From Clostridiales bacterium (lineage in GTDB: Bacteria; Bacillota; Clostridia; Saccharofermentanales; Saccharofermentanaceae): DNA of 64,000 nucleotides. Every line of letters begins with the position of its first letter. The first letter of the stretch is position 1. Shown one piece after another: positions 8,572 to 17,298 of the stretch. Location of the stretch: positions 97,050 to 161,049 of the forward strand of contig JAFZLF010000040.1 in assembly GCA_017551625.1 (NCBI GenBank). The letters run 5' to 3'. Below the pieces are notes generated by a model, which was not told the DNA's origin, ran no database searches, and was given only the letters and a program-made list of their open reading frames with translations. Position numbers and translations under genes: made by a program.

Positions 8572-10950
8572 TCAGAGCACTCCGATCTCGATATCTCCTC
8601 CGCCGAAGACGACCATGGTGCCCCATTCGTTCAGTTCGGGGATGCCTATGCTTGAAGAGGAGATGCGGAAGACCCCGGCGAGCACCAGACGGATCTGGCC
8701 GTAGAAGCCCTGCGTATGTACAGTGATTTTTCCGTCTTGGCGTATCGCTTTTACGATGCCGACATTCTTCAGATCAGCGGAATAGATGTCCGTGCTGATT
8801 TCTTTTCCTTCGGGCAGCTCAAATAGCGTGATGGTCACATTTTCCATGTAGTTATAGACGGGCTTCTCGTCGGAGGCGCCCGCGACAAGGATCGTGCCCG
8901 GCCGCGCCAGGATCGGCATAGTAAGGTAGCTGTGCTGCTCATTTTTCCAAATCGGACCCTCGATCCGTTCACGGGTGAGAAGGTTCGTCCAGGTCCCGGT
9001 CGGAACATAGTAGCGGACGATGCCGTCCTCGGAGGTGATCGGCGCGACAAGAAGGGACGGACCGAACATATACTGTTGCTCGAGAACCGCAGTGTTCGGA
9101 TCGTCCGGAAATTCCAGGACCATCGGACGTGTCATCGGAAGCCCCAGGGTGCTTGATTCGACGGCGCTTGAGAAGATGTACGGCATCAGACCGAGCTTGA
9201 ACTTCGAGAAGAGAAGAGTCTCCTGCACCGCCTCTGTTCCGTATTGCCACGGCACGCGGAAAGTCGTTGCCCCACCGAGCATCGCCTGTGGGAGGAACAT
9301 CGAGAACTGATGGCTCCGCATATACAGATCGGGGGTGCACTCGTCTGTGACACCGCCTATATTCGCGCCCCAGTATGGGAAACCGCTGAAAGACAGCGAT
9401 AGACCGCTGGAAAGTGCGGAGCGCATACCTTCGTAGGAGGCATCGCCGTTGTCGAGAGTCAGGAAAGGATACTTGTGTGAGCCGATAAACCCGGCGTGAC
9501 CCAGGATGCAGGCGCTATTCTGACCATAGCGCCGCTGCAGAAGCTCGAATACGGCTTCTTCGTAGAGGACCGGGTAGAGATTGTGCTGGCTCTCTGCATC
9601 CAGTTCGTTCTTGTAGGTGATCCCGTATCTTGCCGCATCTGCTCCGTAGAAAGGATCGGCGACTGGCGCGTCTGCGCCATAATCCAGATGGAAAGAATCT
9701 ACCCCCATCCGGATCAGCTCGTCGAGGAACTTCTGATACCAGGCGCGGGCGACCAGGTTGGTGAAGTCCACAAGTCCGCTTCCGGCCTGAGAACAGTCTG
9801 TCTGCCAGAGGTCTCCGTTGCCGAGATTCAGGAAGTAATTGCCATCGAAACCTTCCTGAAAGAGCGGAGATTTCTGAGAGATGTAGGGACTGATCCACAG
9901 ACAGACACGTATCCCGTTGTCGTGGATCTCCTTGATCATTTCCTTCGGGTTCGGGAAGCGTTTGTCATCCCAGAGCAGACTGGTCCACTCGAATCCCTTC
10001 ATCCAGAAGGGACCGAAATGGATAACGGAAAGAGGCATATTCATGGTCTTGTTCTTCTCGAGAAGATCCAGGATCGTTTCTTCGTCGTATTCTTCGAGGG
10101 AAGGCGTCGAGATCCAGCTTCCGAATGACCAGGCCGGCGGGAGTGCGGCGCGTCCGATCAGTTCTGAATACAGATCCATGACATGTTTCATCGAGGCGCC
10201 GCCGATCAGGATATACTCCATCGATTCTCCGGCCACGGAAAACTGTGTGCGAGCGGAGAGACCTTCGGGTCCTGCTTCCGAGGTGCAGTCATTCCCAATC
10301 TCGAAGGAGACGCGGCCGGGCGTGTTGACAAGCACGCCGTATCCTCTCGAAGAGAGAAAGAAGGGCGTAGACTTGGCCGATTTCCCGGCGCAGATGCCGG
10401 CATCTTCATTCCAGATCTCATACGAACCGCCGTTGCGGATGATGCTCCCCGGCTGTTCGCCGAGACCGTAGATGTATTCTCCCTCGCTGAGCAAGAGCTG
10501 TTCGCGGATATACGTGGTACCGTCTGCTGCCGTGATGTGTGCCTGTCCGCCGAGACCGGTCGAGGTCAGGTATCGTCCGGAATAGTAGAAGGAGATTCCC
10601 CACGCTCCGTCCTTGCGGAGGTGTACTTCCAGCAGACTGGATGTATATATATATTCATTTTCGTTTTCGGTGCTGACCGGTTTGATAATGTTGCGGTTCA
10701 GTTCCAGCGCGGCTTTTCTGGCACGGCTTCCGCGGTGATTGGTGATCTTTACCGAGAAGATATTCGCGCCGATCGCACTGATCTGCACAGTCAGAAGTCC
10801 GCATCCTATCGAGTCTTTGGCCTTCTCTTGTGAGGAATACGGCGCGAAAAGCGTGATGGCCGATTCGGAAGTGTCGATATCGCTGATCTCCTTCGGATAG
10901 TCAAGCGTGAATCCCTCTTTTACGGTCCATAGCCCATCTGTAAATTTCAT
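8572..10950 (-). CDS. GH31-family glycoside hydrolase (alpha-xylosidase/alpha-glucosidase-like)
   Basis: Protein of about 792 residues, close to YicI-type GH31 enzymes. The start is ATG at 10950, spaced correctly from AAGAGG; the GTG 9 bases upstream is too close to it. No signal peptide, so cytoplasmic. The N-terminal beta domains run to about 270, then the catalytic barrel with FGPFWMKGFEW and SPYISQKSPLF, and the nucleophile region DSFHLDYGAD with Asp at about 423, followed by C-terminal beta domains. The region expected to hold the acid/base is unusual: the family pattern Arg-Ser...Trp-x-Gly-Asp is replaced by LGHAG...LDNGDASYE (Asp 500 and 503). Substrate is uncertain; an alpha-linked oligosaccharide is likely. 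It stands alone, without transporter genes. Confidence 0.85.
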   Translation of the reverse strand: MKFTDGLWTVKEGFTLDYPKEISDIDTSESAITLFAPYSSQEKAKDSIGCGLLTVQISAIGANIFSVKITNHRGSRARKAALELNRNIIKPVSTENENEYIYTSSLLEVHLRKDGAWGISFYYSGRYLTSTGLGGQAHITAADGTTYIREQLLLSEGEYIYGLGEQPGSIIRNGGSYEIWNEDAGICAGKSAKSTPFFLSSRGYGVLVNTPGRVSFEIGNDCTSEAGPEGLSARTQFSVAGESMEYILIGGASMKHVMDLYSELIGRAALPPAWSFGSWISTPSLEEYDEETILDLLEKNKTMNMPLSVIHFGPFWMKGFEWTSLLWDDKRFPNPKEMIKEIHDNGIRVCLWISPYISQKSPLFQEGFDGNYFLNLGNGDLWQTDCSQAGSGLVDFTNLVARAWYQKFLDELIRMGVDSFHLDYGADAPVADPFYGADAARYGITYKNELDAESQHNLYPVLYEEAVFELLQRRYGQNSACILGHAGFIGSHKYPFLTLDNGDASYEGMRSALSSGLSLSFSGFPYWGANIGGVTDECTPDLYMRSHQFSMFLPQAMLGGATTFRVPWQYGTEAVQETLLFSKFKLGLMPYIFSSAVESSTLGLPMTRPMVLEFPDDPNTAVLEQQYMFGPSLLVAPITSEDGIVRYYVPTGTWTNLLTRERIEGPIWKNEQHSYLTMPILARPGTILVAGASDEKPVYNYMENVTITLFELPEGKEISTDIYSADLKNVGIVKAIRQDGKITVHTQGFYGQIRLVLAGVFRISSSSIGIPELNEWGTMVVFGGGDIEIGVL

Positions 10951-11118
10951 ATCAGACACCTCTTTTCGGATGACATACCTATTGTTAAGGAGAGAGCCGG
11001 AACTTGCCGGTTTTCGGTCAGGGACGCACTCCTCCGTTCAGAGTATAGCAAAACAAGATTCCGCAAAGGGTACAGAATTCCTACTACTATGTTTCAATCC
11101 TGTGAAATGTCGGCAATA

Positions 11119-11127
11119 TGTTATACT
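11119..11127 (+). promoter_or_regulatory. Extended -10 promoter of the iron-ADH-like gene
   Basis: TG, one base, then TATACT (11122-11127), an extended -10 element lying 56 bases upstream of the start at 11183. No good -35 is seen at 17 bases. Confidence 0.4.
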
Positions 11128-11182
11128 ATATGGATATAGAGTATGGGGATTCCCCCGAAATGGCAAAAGGAGCGGAAGATTC

Positions 11183-12376
11183 ATGACATCACGACGATCA
11201 CTTCTCGGATATGCTGCCGGAATGAAGGAGCAGCGCCAGGAATTGCTGGCGGATATCGGTGCTTTCGAGAAGCTGGCAGAAGAACTGATCCGAAGAGATG
11301 TGAAACGTATCTATGTGATCGTTGCCAAGCCTCTGCAGAAGCTCAAACTCTGCGACCGGTTTCTCGAGATCCTTCAGGAAGCGCATGTAAGATGTTTCGT
11401 TTCTTCGTGCTCCGATATCGCGACAGACCAGGCTACGATCAAGGCCTGTACAGAAGAGTGCCGGACCTATAACTGTGAAGTGATCGTTGCTTTTGGCGGG
11501 GGGAAGACAATCGACGTAGGCAAGATGGTATCCGTCTGGGTCACGAACCAGGATATGTCGCTCTATCAGATGCGCGGTGTCAATAAGATCCCGCGCAAAG
11601 GGATCCCGCTTTATGTGGCGGCGACGACGGGAAGTGGCGCAGAGAGTTCTGCAAGTTCTCTGATCCGGCACGACAAACAGATCTACATGTATTATAGTGA
11701 ATACCTGCTCCCGAGAACCGTCGTGCTTGATCCGGATCTGGTACTCCGGCTTCCTATGGAGAATATGGCCAATGCTTCGATCCTGGCTCTGACGCATGCG
11801 GTCGAAGCGTATATCTGTCCGGATGCCGGCGCTTTTCCGGCGGACCGGGCCAATGCGGATATAGCGGTTCCGATCTTCTTCTCTTATCTGGAGAAGTGCT
11901 ATAAACATGGCCTCGGGAACGATGTGTACCTGCAGCTCATGATGGCGCCTTATTATTCCGGCGTGGCGTCGCGCCGGATCGGATATGGATATACCCACAG
12001 CTTCGCGCTCTATATCGCCGAGAAATATGACATCGCGCCGGGAAGCGTGTGCGCGGTGCTGCTCCCGATCATTCTGGAATACGAGTTTGAACAGGTCCGG
12101 GACTCGCTTGCCGATCTGGCGAAACTGACGCATCTTTGCTCGTCCCGGGCGACGAAGGAAGAAGCGGCACGTGCCTTTATCGACGGATTCCGCAGCTTGT
12201 GCAGACGAGTGGAACTTCCGGATTCACTTCCTTTCCTAAAGACGGAAGACCTCGGGGAGATTATCGAACTGTCACTGTACGATGCCAAGAAATGGAGCAA
12301 TCCGAAGAAACTCAATAAGGTGCAGGCATTGTCACTTCTACGTAAAGCCAGATATAAAGATCAGGGGACAATCTAG
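11183..12376 (+). CDS. Iron-containing alcohol dehydrogenase homologue lacking metal ligands
   Basis: Protein of 397 residues. The ATG at 11183 follows AAAAGGAGCGG. The fold is that of the Fe-ADH/FucO family: nucleotide-binding VAFGGGKTIDVGK, AATTGSGAESS, and an all-helical C-terminal half. Aligned without gaps to FucO as I recall it, the Asp ligand of MDALTHAIE is Leu201 here (SILALTHAVE; His205 kept), and in the HGMAHPLGAFYNTPHG segment the first His is kept (His272) but the second is Leu276 and the last ligand is Pro286. At least two of four metal ligands are thus gone, so it may be metal-free, catalytically changed or non-enzymatic. The cca gene follows after 13 bases, probably co-transcribed. 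Confidence 0.82.
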   Translation: MTSRRSLLGYAAGMKEQRQELLADIGAFEKLAEELIRRDVKRIYVIVAKPLQKLKLCDRFLEILQEAHVRCFVSSCSDIATDQATIKACTEECRTYNCEVIVAFGGGKTIDVGKMVSVWVTNQDMSLYQMRGVNKIPRKGIPLYVAATTGSGAESSASSLIRHDKQIYMYYSEYLLPRTVVLDPDLVLRLPMENMANASILALTHAVEAYICPDAGAFPADRANADIAVPIFFSYLEKCYKHGLGNDVYLQLMMAPYYSGVASRRIGYGYTHSFALYIAEKYDIAPGSVCAVLLPIILEYEFEQVRDSLADLAKLTHLCSSRATKEEAARAFIDGFRSLCRRVELPDSLPFLKTEDLGEIIELSLYDAKKWSNPKKLNKVQALSLLRKARYKDQGTI

Positions 12377-12389
12377 AAACGGTGATAAG

Positions 12390-13748
12390 ATGAAGGCGAG
12401 TACGACCCGGATCTCATATGCGTTGCCGGAAGAGGTGGCCGAAGTGATCTCCCGTCTCGAAGAAGACGGGAAAGAAGCCTATGTAGTCGGCGGTGCGGTG
12501 CGCGATATTCTGATGGGAAAGAAACCGGACGATTATGACGTGACGACCAGCGCGACACCTCATGAGGTAGCGGCGCTGTTTGGACAGGAGAATTGCCATC
12601 CTACCGGAATCGCTCACGGAACGGTCACCGTAGTCATAAACGGTATGCCGGTCGAGGTGACGACGTTCCGCATCGATGGCGATTATGAAGATGGCCGGCA
12701 TCCGAATGAGGTGCACTTTACCCGTTCTCTCGAAGAAGACGTGAAACGCCGCGACTTTACGATCAATGCTCTTGCCATGCGACTGGATGGAACGGTCCTC
12801 GATTACTGCGGGGGGATAGAGGATATCCGTAACAAGTGCCTGCGAACAGTAGGAGAACCGTCCAGACGTTTCAGAGAAGACGCCCTCAGGATCCTGCGCG
12901 CGCTGCGTTTTGCTTCGGAACGCGGTTTTTCGATCGAGAAGGAAACATCAGAGGAGATATTCCGGAGAAAAAATGACCTCTGTTCTCTCTCGGTCGAGCG
13001 CATCTGGAAAGAGTTTTCCCGGCTGATGCTCGGGAGTCATTGTGTCCCGATCCTTCGTGAATACTTCGATGTCGTTGATGCGATCCTTCCGGAGATCGTA
13101 CCTATGAGGGGATTTCTTCAGCATAATCCGCATCATATCTATGATGTGTGGGAGCACACGCTCGTTTCCATAGAACATATCCCGGCCACGCCGGTCCTTC
13201 GCATGACGATGCTTCTTCACGATATCGGGAAGCCGGAATGTTTTGTGATGGATGATTCAGGGATCGGGCATTTCTACGGACACCAGAAAGTCAGTGCAGA
13301 TATTGCCGATGCGATCCTTCGACGTTGGAAGGTGGATACGAAAACGAGAGAAACGATCGTTCTTCTGATCCGGGAACACGATGCAGTGCTCGAGCCATCG
13401 CTTCGTATCGTCAGGCGCAGACTCCTTAGGTATGGCGAGGAGGTCCTCCGCATGCTCCTTGAGGTAAAGAAAGCTGACATTTCTGCCCACTCCGAAAAAA
13501 GTGCATATCGGCTCCCGGAGATATCCGCTTTTGAGACGATCCTGGATCAGGTGGTCGAGGAGAAGATGTGCTGTTCTTATTCTGCCATGGCGATTAACGG
13601 AAACGACCTTATGCGTATGGGGATCGAACCGGGAATCCGCATCGGACAACTGAAAAAACAACTTCTGGAGGAAGTCGTGGATGGCCGTATCCCCAATGAG
13701 AGAGAGGCTTTGTTGAAGCGAGCTTTGGAGCTAAAAGAAGAAATGTGA
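12390..13748 (+). CDS. cca: CCA tRNA nucleotidyltransferase with HD domain
   Basis: Protein of 452 residues; class II polymerase beta-family fold. The N-terminal nucleotidyltransferase motif VVGGAVRDILMG is followed by the catalytic pair in PDDYDV. The neck and body contain RDFTINALAMRLDG and the nucleotide-selecting EDALRILRALRFASE. A C-terminal HD domain has VWEHTL and LLHDIGKP. It adds or repairs the 3' CCA of tRNAs. The start at 12390 is chosen because homology begins there and the upstream frame overlaps the ADH gene; the ribosome site is weak (CGGTGA). A small perfect inverted repeat (13744-13761) spans its stop codon. Confidence 0.92.
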   Translation: MKASTTRISYALPEEVAEVISRLEEDGKEAYVVGGAVRDILMGKKPDDYDVTTSATPHEVAALFGQENCHPTGIAHGTVTVVINGMPVEVTTFRIDGDYEDGRHPNEVHFTRSLEEDVKRRDFTINALAMRLDGTVLDYCGGIEDIRNKCLRTVGEPSRRFREDALRILRALRFASERGFSIEKETSEEIFRRKNDLCSLSVERIWKEFSRLMLGSHCVPILREYFDVVDAILPEIVPMRGFLQHNPHHIYDVWEHTLVSIEHIPATPVLRMTMLLHDIGKPECFVMDDSGIGHFYGHQKVSADIADAILRRWKVDTKTRETIVLLIREHDAVLEPSLRIVRRRLLRYGEEVLRMLLEVKKADISAHSEKSAYRLPEISAFETILDQVVEEKMCCSYSAMAINGNDLMRMGIEPGIRIGQLKKQLLEEVVDGRIPNEREALLKRALELKEEM

Positions 13749-13876
13749 AGAGAACTTCACAATTTGACACATTCACATATGCAATACACAAACGAAACGA
13801 AAAGAAATCGGTTTCGAAATGTGCATGTTGCACAAAACATTTTCTCCATTTATAAAATCGCAACAAATTAGATACA

Positions 13877-13897
13877 AAATGTGACAGAAATGTGACA
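13877..13897 (+). promoter_or_regulatory. In-phase direct repeat in the leader of the prepilin gene
   Basis: AAATGTGACA occurs twice, 11 bases apart (13877-13886 and 13888-13897), so both copies face the same side of the helix, as in many activator or repressor sites. The 262-base gap between cca and the prepilin gene is AT-rich and also has a GTGCA-TGT-TGCAC palindrome near 13821. A possible -10 TACAAT is at 13929. No regulator can be named. Confidence 0.3.
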
Positions 13898-14010
13898 AAA
13901 TCTACAAGAATTTGAACGAACCTCCCTGTACAATAAGACCATAGACACAGACAACAAGGACGATGACACCAGGGGAAATGATTTAGAGGATAGTATAGGA
14001 GGGATATACC

Positions 14011-14742
14011 ATGAAAAACAGAAAAGGATTTACATTAATGGAAATGATATGTGTCATCGCGATCATTGTTTTCCTCAGCGCAGTGACACTGACGAGTATT
14101 TCGCAGTATGTTCAGAAGTCAAGTGATCTGAGAGCAAGTGTCGATGCACATTCCGCAGCAGTAGAATCGCAGCAGGCTTTGGTAAATGGTTATCTGACCA
14201 CGACTCGTATCAGACCTGCACAGTCCCAGACAGAGAATACATCTCTTCAGCCAAACACCAATGGCGGCGGTGGAGCTCCGAGTGAGAACAATGCTACAGA
14301 AACATCACTCGAGCCGAGTGAGACGGAACCTTCCGCTACGCCACCGTCTGAGACCACACCTTCTCCGACACCCTCGCCGACGCCTTCTCCGACACCGGAG
14401 CCGACACCGGAACCGACACCGGAACCGACACCGGCAGGAAATGATGGACCCGCAGCAGCTCCCGGCAGCACAGTTGTCATAGAGAATAAGTGGGGAAATG
14501 ACCCTCAGTCTTATGCAGGAATGAAAGCAAAGTTGGATCACAAAGGACAGACCGTAGTAATCTACGTTCCGGACGGAGTTACAATTACCAACATGTATGC
14601 TTCTAACTGTACTACTTCTCAGAATGGCAACGAATACACGATCAAGTACAAAAACAATAGCTGGGCACCGCAAACGGAGATTGGTTTCCAAGTTTCAGGT
14701 GACTCGAGCAAGTTTAGTCAGGTAGTAGTAAAGTCCTACTAA
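14011..14742 (+). CDS. Prepilin-like secreted protein with Pro/Thr-rich linker
   Basis: Protein of 243 residues. It begins with a type IV prepilin leader: a short basic start and the cleavage site KG/FTLMEM, with Glu at position 5 of the mature form, then a hydrophobic helix (MICVIAIIVFLSAVTL) to about residue 30. Residues about 75-155 are low complexity, with Ser/Glu/Thr followed by repeated TPSPTPEP units. The last ~85 residues form a small domain (VVIENKWGNDPQSYAG onward) of unknown role. No pilin peptidase, assembly ATPase or other pilins are nearby. AGGAGGG precedes the ATG and a terminator follows, so it is transcribed alone. Confidence 0.8.
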   Translation: MKNRKGFTLMEMICVIAIIVFLSAVTLTSISQYVQKSSDLRASVDAHSAAVESQQALVNGYLTTTRIRPAQSQTENTSLQPNTNGGGGAPSENNATETSLEPSETEPSATPPSETTPSPTPSPTPSPTPEPTPEPTPEPTPAGNDGPAAAPGSTVVIENKWGNDPQSYAGMKAKLDHKGQTVVIYVPDGVTITNMYASNCTTSQNGNEYTIKYKNNSWAPQTEIGFQVSGDSSKFSQVVVKSY

Positions 14743-14820
14743 TAACAATGAGTATCACGACGACAGATTGATGACAATGGAGAATTGACAGCCTAGGAAT
14801 CACAAATCTTCTCACTTATA

Positions 14821-14847
14821 GGGGCGGCCGATGGGTCGCCCCTTTTT
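14821..14847 (+). terminator. Terminator after the prepilin-like gene
   Basis: GGGGCG (14821-14826) pairs with CGCCCC (14837-14842), ten-base loop, then TTTTT. Confidence 0.8.
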
Positions 14848-14991
14848 GTTCAAAGGAATTTGATTTACAAATCAGAAATAAATCCGTGCTTTTTCTTCCA
14901 TTTCGTAATAATATAATAAGCATAGATACTTATGCGGTGGCTGAACCGTGTGGCGTTTTTGGGGATGCCTGTTCTGGCAGGGAGAGTACAA

Positions 14992-16134
14992 ATGGGAATT
15001 AGGAAAGTCATTAAAGCGATCAGCAAGAACATGACGATCATCACGATTGGCGCAGCTTTTGTGCTGGGCTTTATCGGTATGTCCGATGTCAAGGCTGTTC
15101 TTCTGAATCCATCGGATGATTCGGTGGCGCTGCTGGACACGTCCACTTGGTTTAAGAAAACAGATACTGGTAACGCGGCCGGTGAAGACGAAGGCCTGCG
15201 TATCGTGTCAGAGATCGGCCTTTCGGAAGAAGAACTCACGGCACTCAATAACCGCGGATCCGGCACGAGTGCTGTGGAGACAGATGAGAACGGCAACCCG
15301 ATCATTACTTCAGATCCTTCCGATGATCAGGGAGGCGATGTGGAGGCTACGTCAGAAAGCGCCGGAGACAGTACATCAGAGACTCCTGTCGAGATTTCCG
15401 ACTCGACAGATGAGAACATGGATCCGAGTATGAGTGAATCGGTCACGGATGTTCCGGGGACAGGCGCTGATGATCCTAAGATTTCTTCGGGAACAGACAG
15501 CAAGACCTCTGAGACGACGAAAGATCCGAAGGAGTCGACAGATGCGACTACAGCAGAGACCACAAAGGTAACTGCGACGACAGAAGCGCCTGCTGATACG
15601 ACATCCGAGCCGAAGGAAACGGAACCGCCCAAAGAGACGCCGGACGATACAGAACCGGCGGAGACAACGACTGAACCGCCTGAAACGACAACGGAAGCGC
15701 CTACAACTACTACTGAAGCGCCGCCGGAAACCACGACGGCTGCCGATTCCGGTTCTATGGGAGCCTCGGGAGGATCCTATGATACGGACTGGGCGAAGAC
15801 AGTCCTCTCACTTGTAAATGAAGAACGTGCAGCCAATGGTCTCGGAGCTCTTGAGTGGAGTGGTTCGCTGGCCAAGGCCGCGAAGACCAGAGCGTCGGAG
15901 ATCGTGGTGAAGTGGTCTCATACCCGTCCGGATGGTTCGGACTGGTGGACAGTCAGCGATCTGACGTATGGTGAGAATCTGGCGTACGGACAGACATCTC
16001 CTTCCGAAGTGGTAGAGGCATGGATGAACTCCGCGGGACACAAGGCAAATATCCTCGGAGATTATTCGACGATTGGAGTCGCCTGCTATTGCTATGACGG
16101 GACCTATTACTGGGTACAGGAGTTTGGATACTGA
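14992..16134 (+). CDS. Secreted CAP-domain (SCP/PR1-like) protein
   Basis: Protein of 380 residues from the ATG at 14992, which has GGGAG at the right distance; an earlier in-frame ATG at 14932 has none. A signal peptide or anchor lies at about 12-36. Residues about 60-255 are acidic and Thr/Glu/Ser-rich, a wall-spanning or disordered stalk. The C-terminal ~120 residues form a CAP domain with VNEERAANGLGAL, the His of SHTRPDG, YGENLAYG and AWMNSAGHKANIL. Such domains are common in Clostridia and occur near spore or cell-wall functions; no catalytic activity is established for most. The next gene begins immediately after the stop. Confidence 0.88.
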   Translation: MGIRKVIKAISKNMTIITIGAAFVLGFIGMSDVKAVLLNPSDDSVALLDTSTWFKKTDTGNAAGEDEGLRIVSEIGLSEEELTALNNRGSGTSAVETDENGNPIITSDPSDDQGGDVEATSESAGDSTSETPVEISDSTDENMDPSMSESVTDVPGTGADDPKISSGTDSKTSETTKDPKESTDATTAETTKVTATTEAPADTTSEPKETEPPKETPDDTEPAETTTEPPETTTEAPTTTTEAPPETTTAADSGSMGASGGSYDTDWAKTVLSLVNEERAANGLGALEWSGSLAKAAKTRASEIVVKWSHTRPDGSDWWTVSDLTYGENLAYGQTSPSEVVEAWMNSAGHKANILGDYSTIGVACYCYDGTYYWVQEFGY

Positions 16135-16584
16135 TTGTCAGAGGAACGTGAGAAAAAACCAATAATATTCCGAAACTTAGTGCGATGGCCACTCATGTTC
16201 TGCATGGTGGCCGTAGTACTTCTTGGCCTGGCGTATAGTTATTTTGTCGATCCGACAAAGTCACAGGGGGCGACGATCCCGTGCTTTACTTATACATATA
16301 CGGGATTTTATTGCCCGGGATGCGGTGATACACGTGCACTTCACGCACTCACGCATGGCCGCATCTTACAGGCTTTTGACTATAATCTGCTTTTCCCGTT
16401 TATCGTGATCATCCTGGCCTGGTACTACTTGGTGGGATTGACTACGTTGTTGTTCAGAAAGAGAGTGATGTGGATACCGGAGTCGATCCCGCGCTGGGGA
16501 GCGATCGGAATCGGTGTGGTGATCGTGCTCTTTACTGTGCTGCGGAATATTCCCGCATGGCCTTTTTCGATCCTGGCTCCCTGA
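16135..16584 (+). CDS. DUF2752 family membrane protein
   Basis: Protein of 149 residues. Hallmark motif FYCPGCGDTRALHAL between the first and second of three membrane helices marks DUF2752; function unknown. The start is a TTG directly after the stop of the CAP gene, with CAGGAG 12 bases upstream inside that gene. The next ATG in frame lies within the first membrane helix, so TTG is preferred. Likely translated from the CAP-gene message. Confidence 0.78.
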   Translation: MSEEREKKPIIFRNLVRWPLMFCMVAVVLLGLAYSYFVDPTKSQGATIPCFTYTYTGFYCPGCGDTRALHALTHGRILQAFDYNLLFPFIVIILAWYYLVGLTTLLFRKRVMWIPESIPRWGAIGIGVVIVLFTVLRNIPAWPFSILAP

Positions 16585-16646
16585 TACAGAAGGGGAAATT
16601 GCGGTTTTGTATGAGTTAATTAAGTATAAAGATGCGCTTTCGGTTA

Positions 16647-16675
16647 TTGCGAAAGAAGCGCAAAGGCATTATATT
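16647..16675 (+). promoter_or_regulatory. Putative sigma-A promoter of the zinc-ribbon gene
   Basis: TTGCGA (16647-16652), 17 bases, TATATT (16670-16675), upstream of the start at 16748. Confidence 0.5.
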
Positions 16676-16747
16676 ACTATATAGTAAGTCAAATAAATCA
16701 GATTCTTTCCTTTCTCGGGGAGGATCGTCAAACAGGAGGATATGACA

Positions 16748-17272
16748 ATGGCAGCTTGTAAGTATTGTGGACAAGAGACAGGTGGATCGATGTTCTGCCA
16801 GAATTGTGGCGCGAAGGTAGAAGTGCAGGCCGAGCAGCCTGTGATGCAGCAACCGGCATATACACCGGATCCGTTCCCGACGCAGCCGATGGCCAGTACC
16901 ATTCCGACACAGCCTTCTTTCTATACTCCGGGCGGAGCTGGCGGACTTCTCGCCGGCAATATCATCGCGATCATTCTCGGCGTGATCTGCTGCTGCTTCA
17001 CATACGGTATTTCCCTGATCGCCATGATCCTGGGTATTATCGGTACAGTCTATGCATCTAAGGTAAAGAGCAGCCTCAATGCGGATGAAGAAAGCCACAA
17101 CCGCAGAGTATCCCGGATCTTGATGATCATCGCATACGTTGTGCTGGTTCTCGGAATCGTCGTTATGGTCGGTCTGGCTATCGCAGCGGCAGATGGTGTC
17201 TCCGGACTTAAGGAAATGTATGAGTCGATCTACGAGTCCGTTTCGGAATCTATGGCGAATGCGAGCAAATAA
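16748..17272 (+). CDS. Zinc-ribbon membrane protein (DUF4190-like)
   Basis: Protein of 174 residues. An N-terminal zinc ribbon has two CxxC pairs (CKYCGQ and CQNCGA). A Pro/Gln/Thr-rich linker follows, then two membrane helices (about 70-100 and 127-155) in a pattern like DUF4190, and a short C-terminal tail. The start is the second of two nearby ATGs: AGGAGG at 16735-16740 is too close to the ATG at 16742 but well placed for 16748. Function unknown; related in design to the next gene. Confidence 0.75.
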   Translation: MAACKYCGQETGGSMFCQNCGAKVEVQAEQPVMQQPAYTPDPFPTQPMASTIPTQPSFYTPGGAGGLLAGNIIAIILGVICCCFTYGISLIAMILGIIGTVYASKVKSSLNADEESHNRRVSRILMIIAYVVLVLGIVVMVGLAIAAADGVSGLKEMYESIYESVSESMANASK

Positions 17273-17298
17273 TCCCGCGAAGAGAGAACAGAAAAGTC

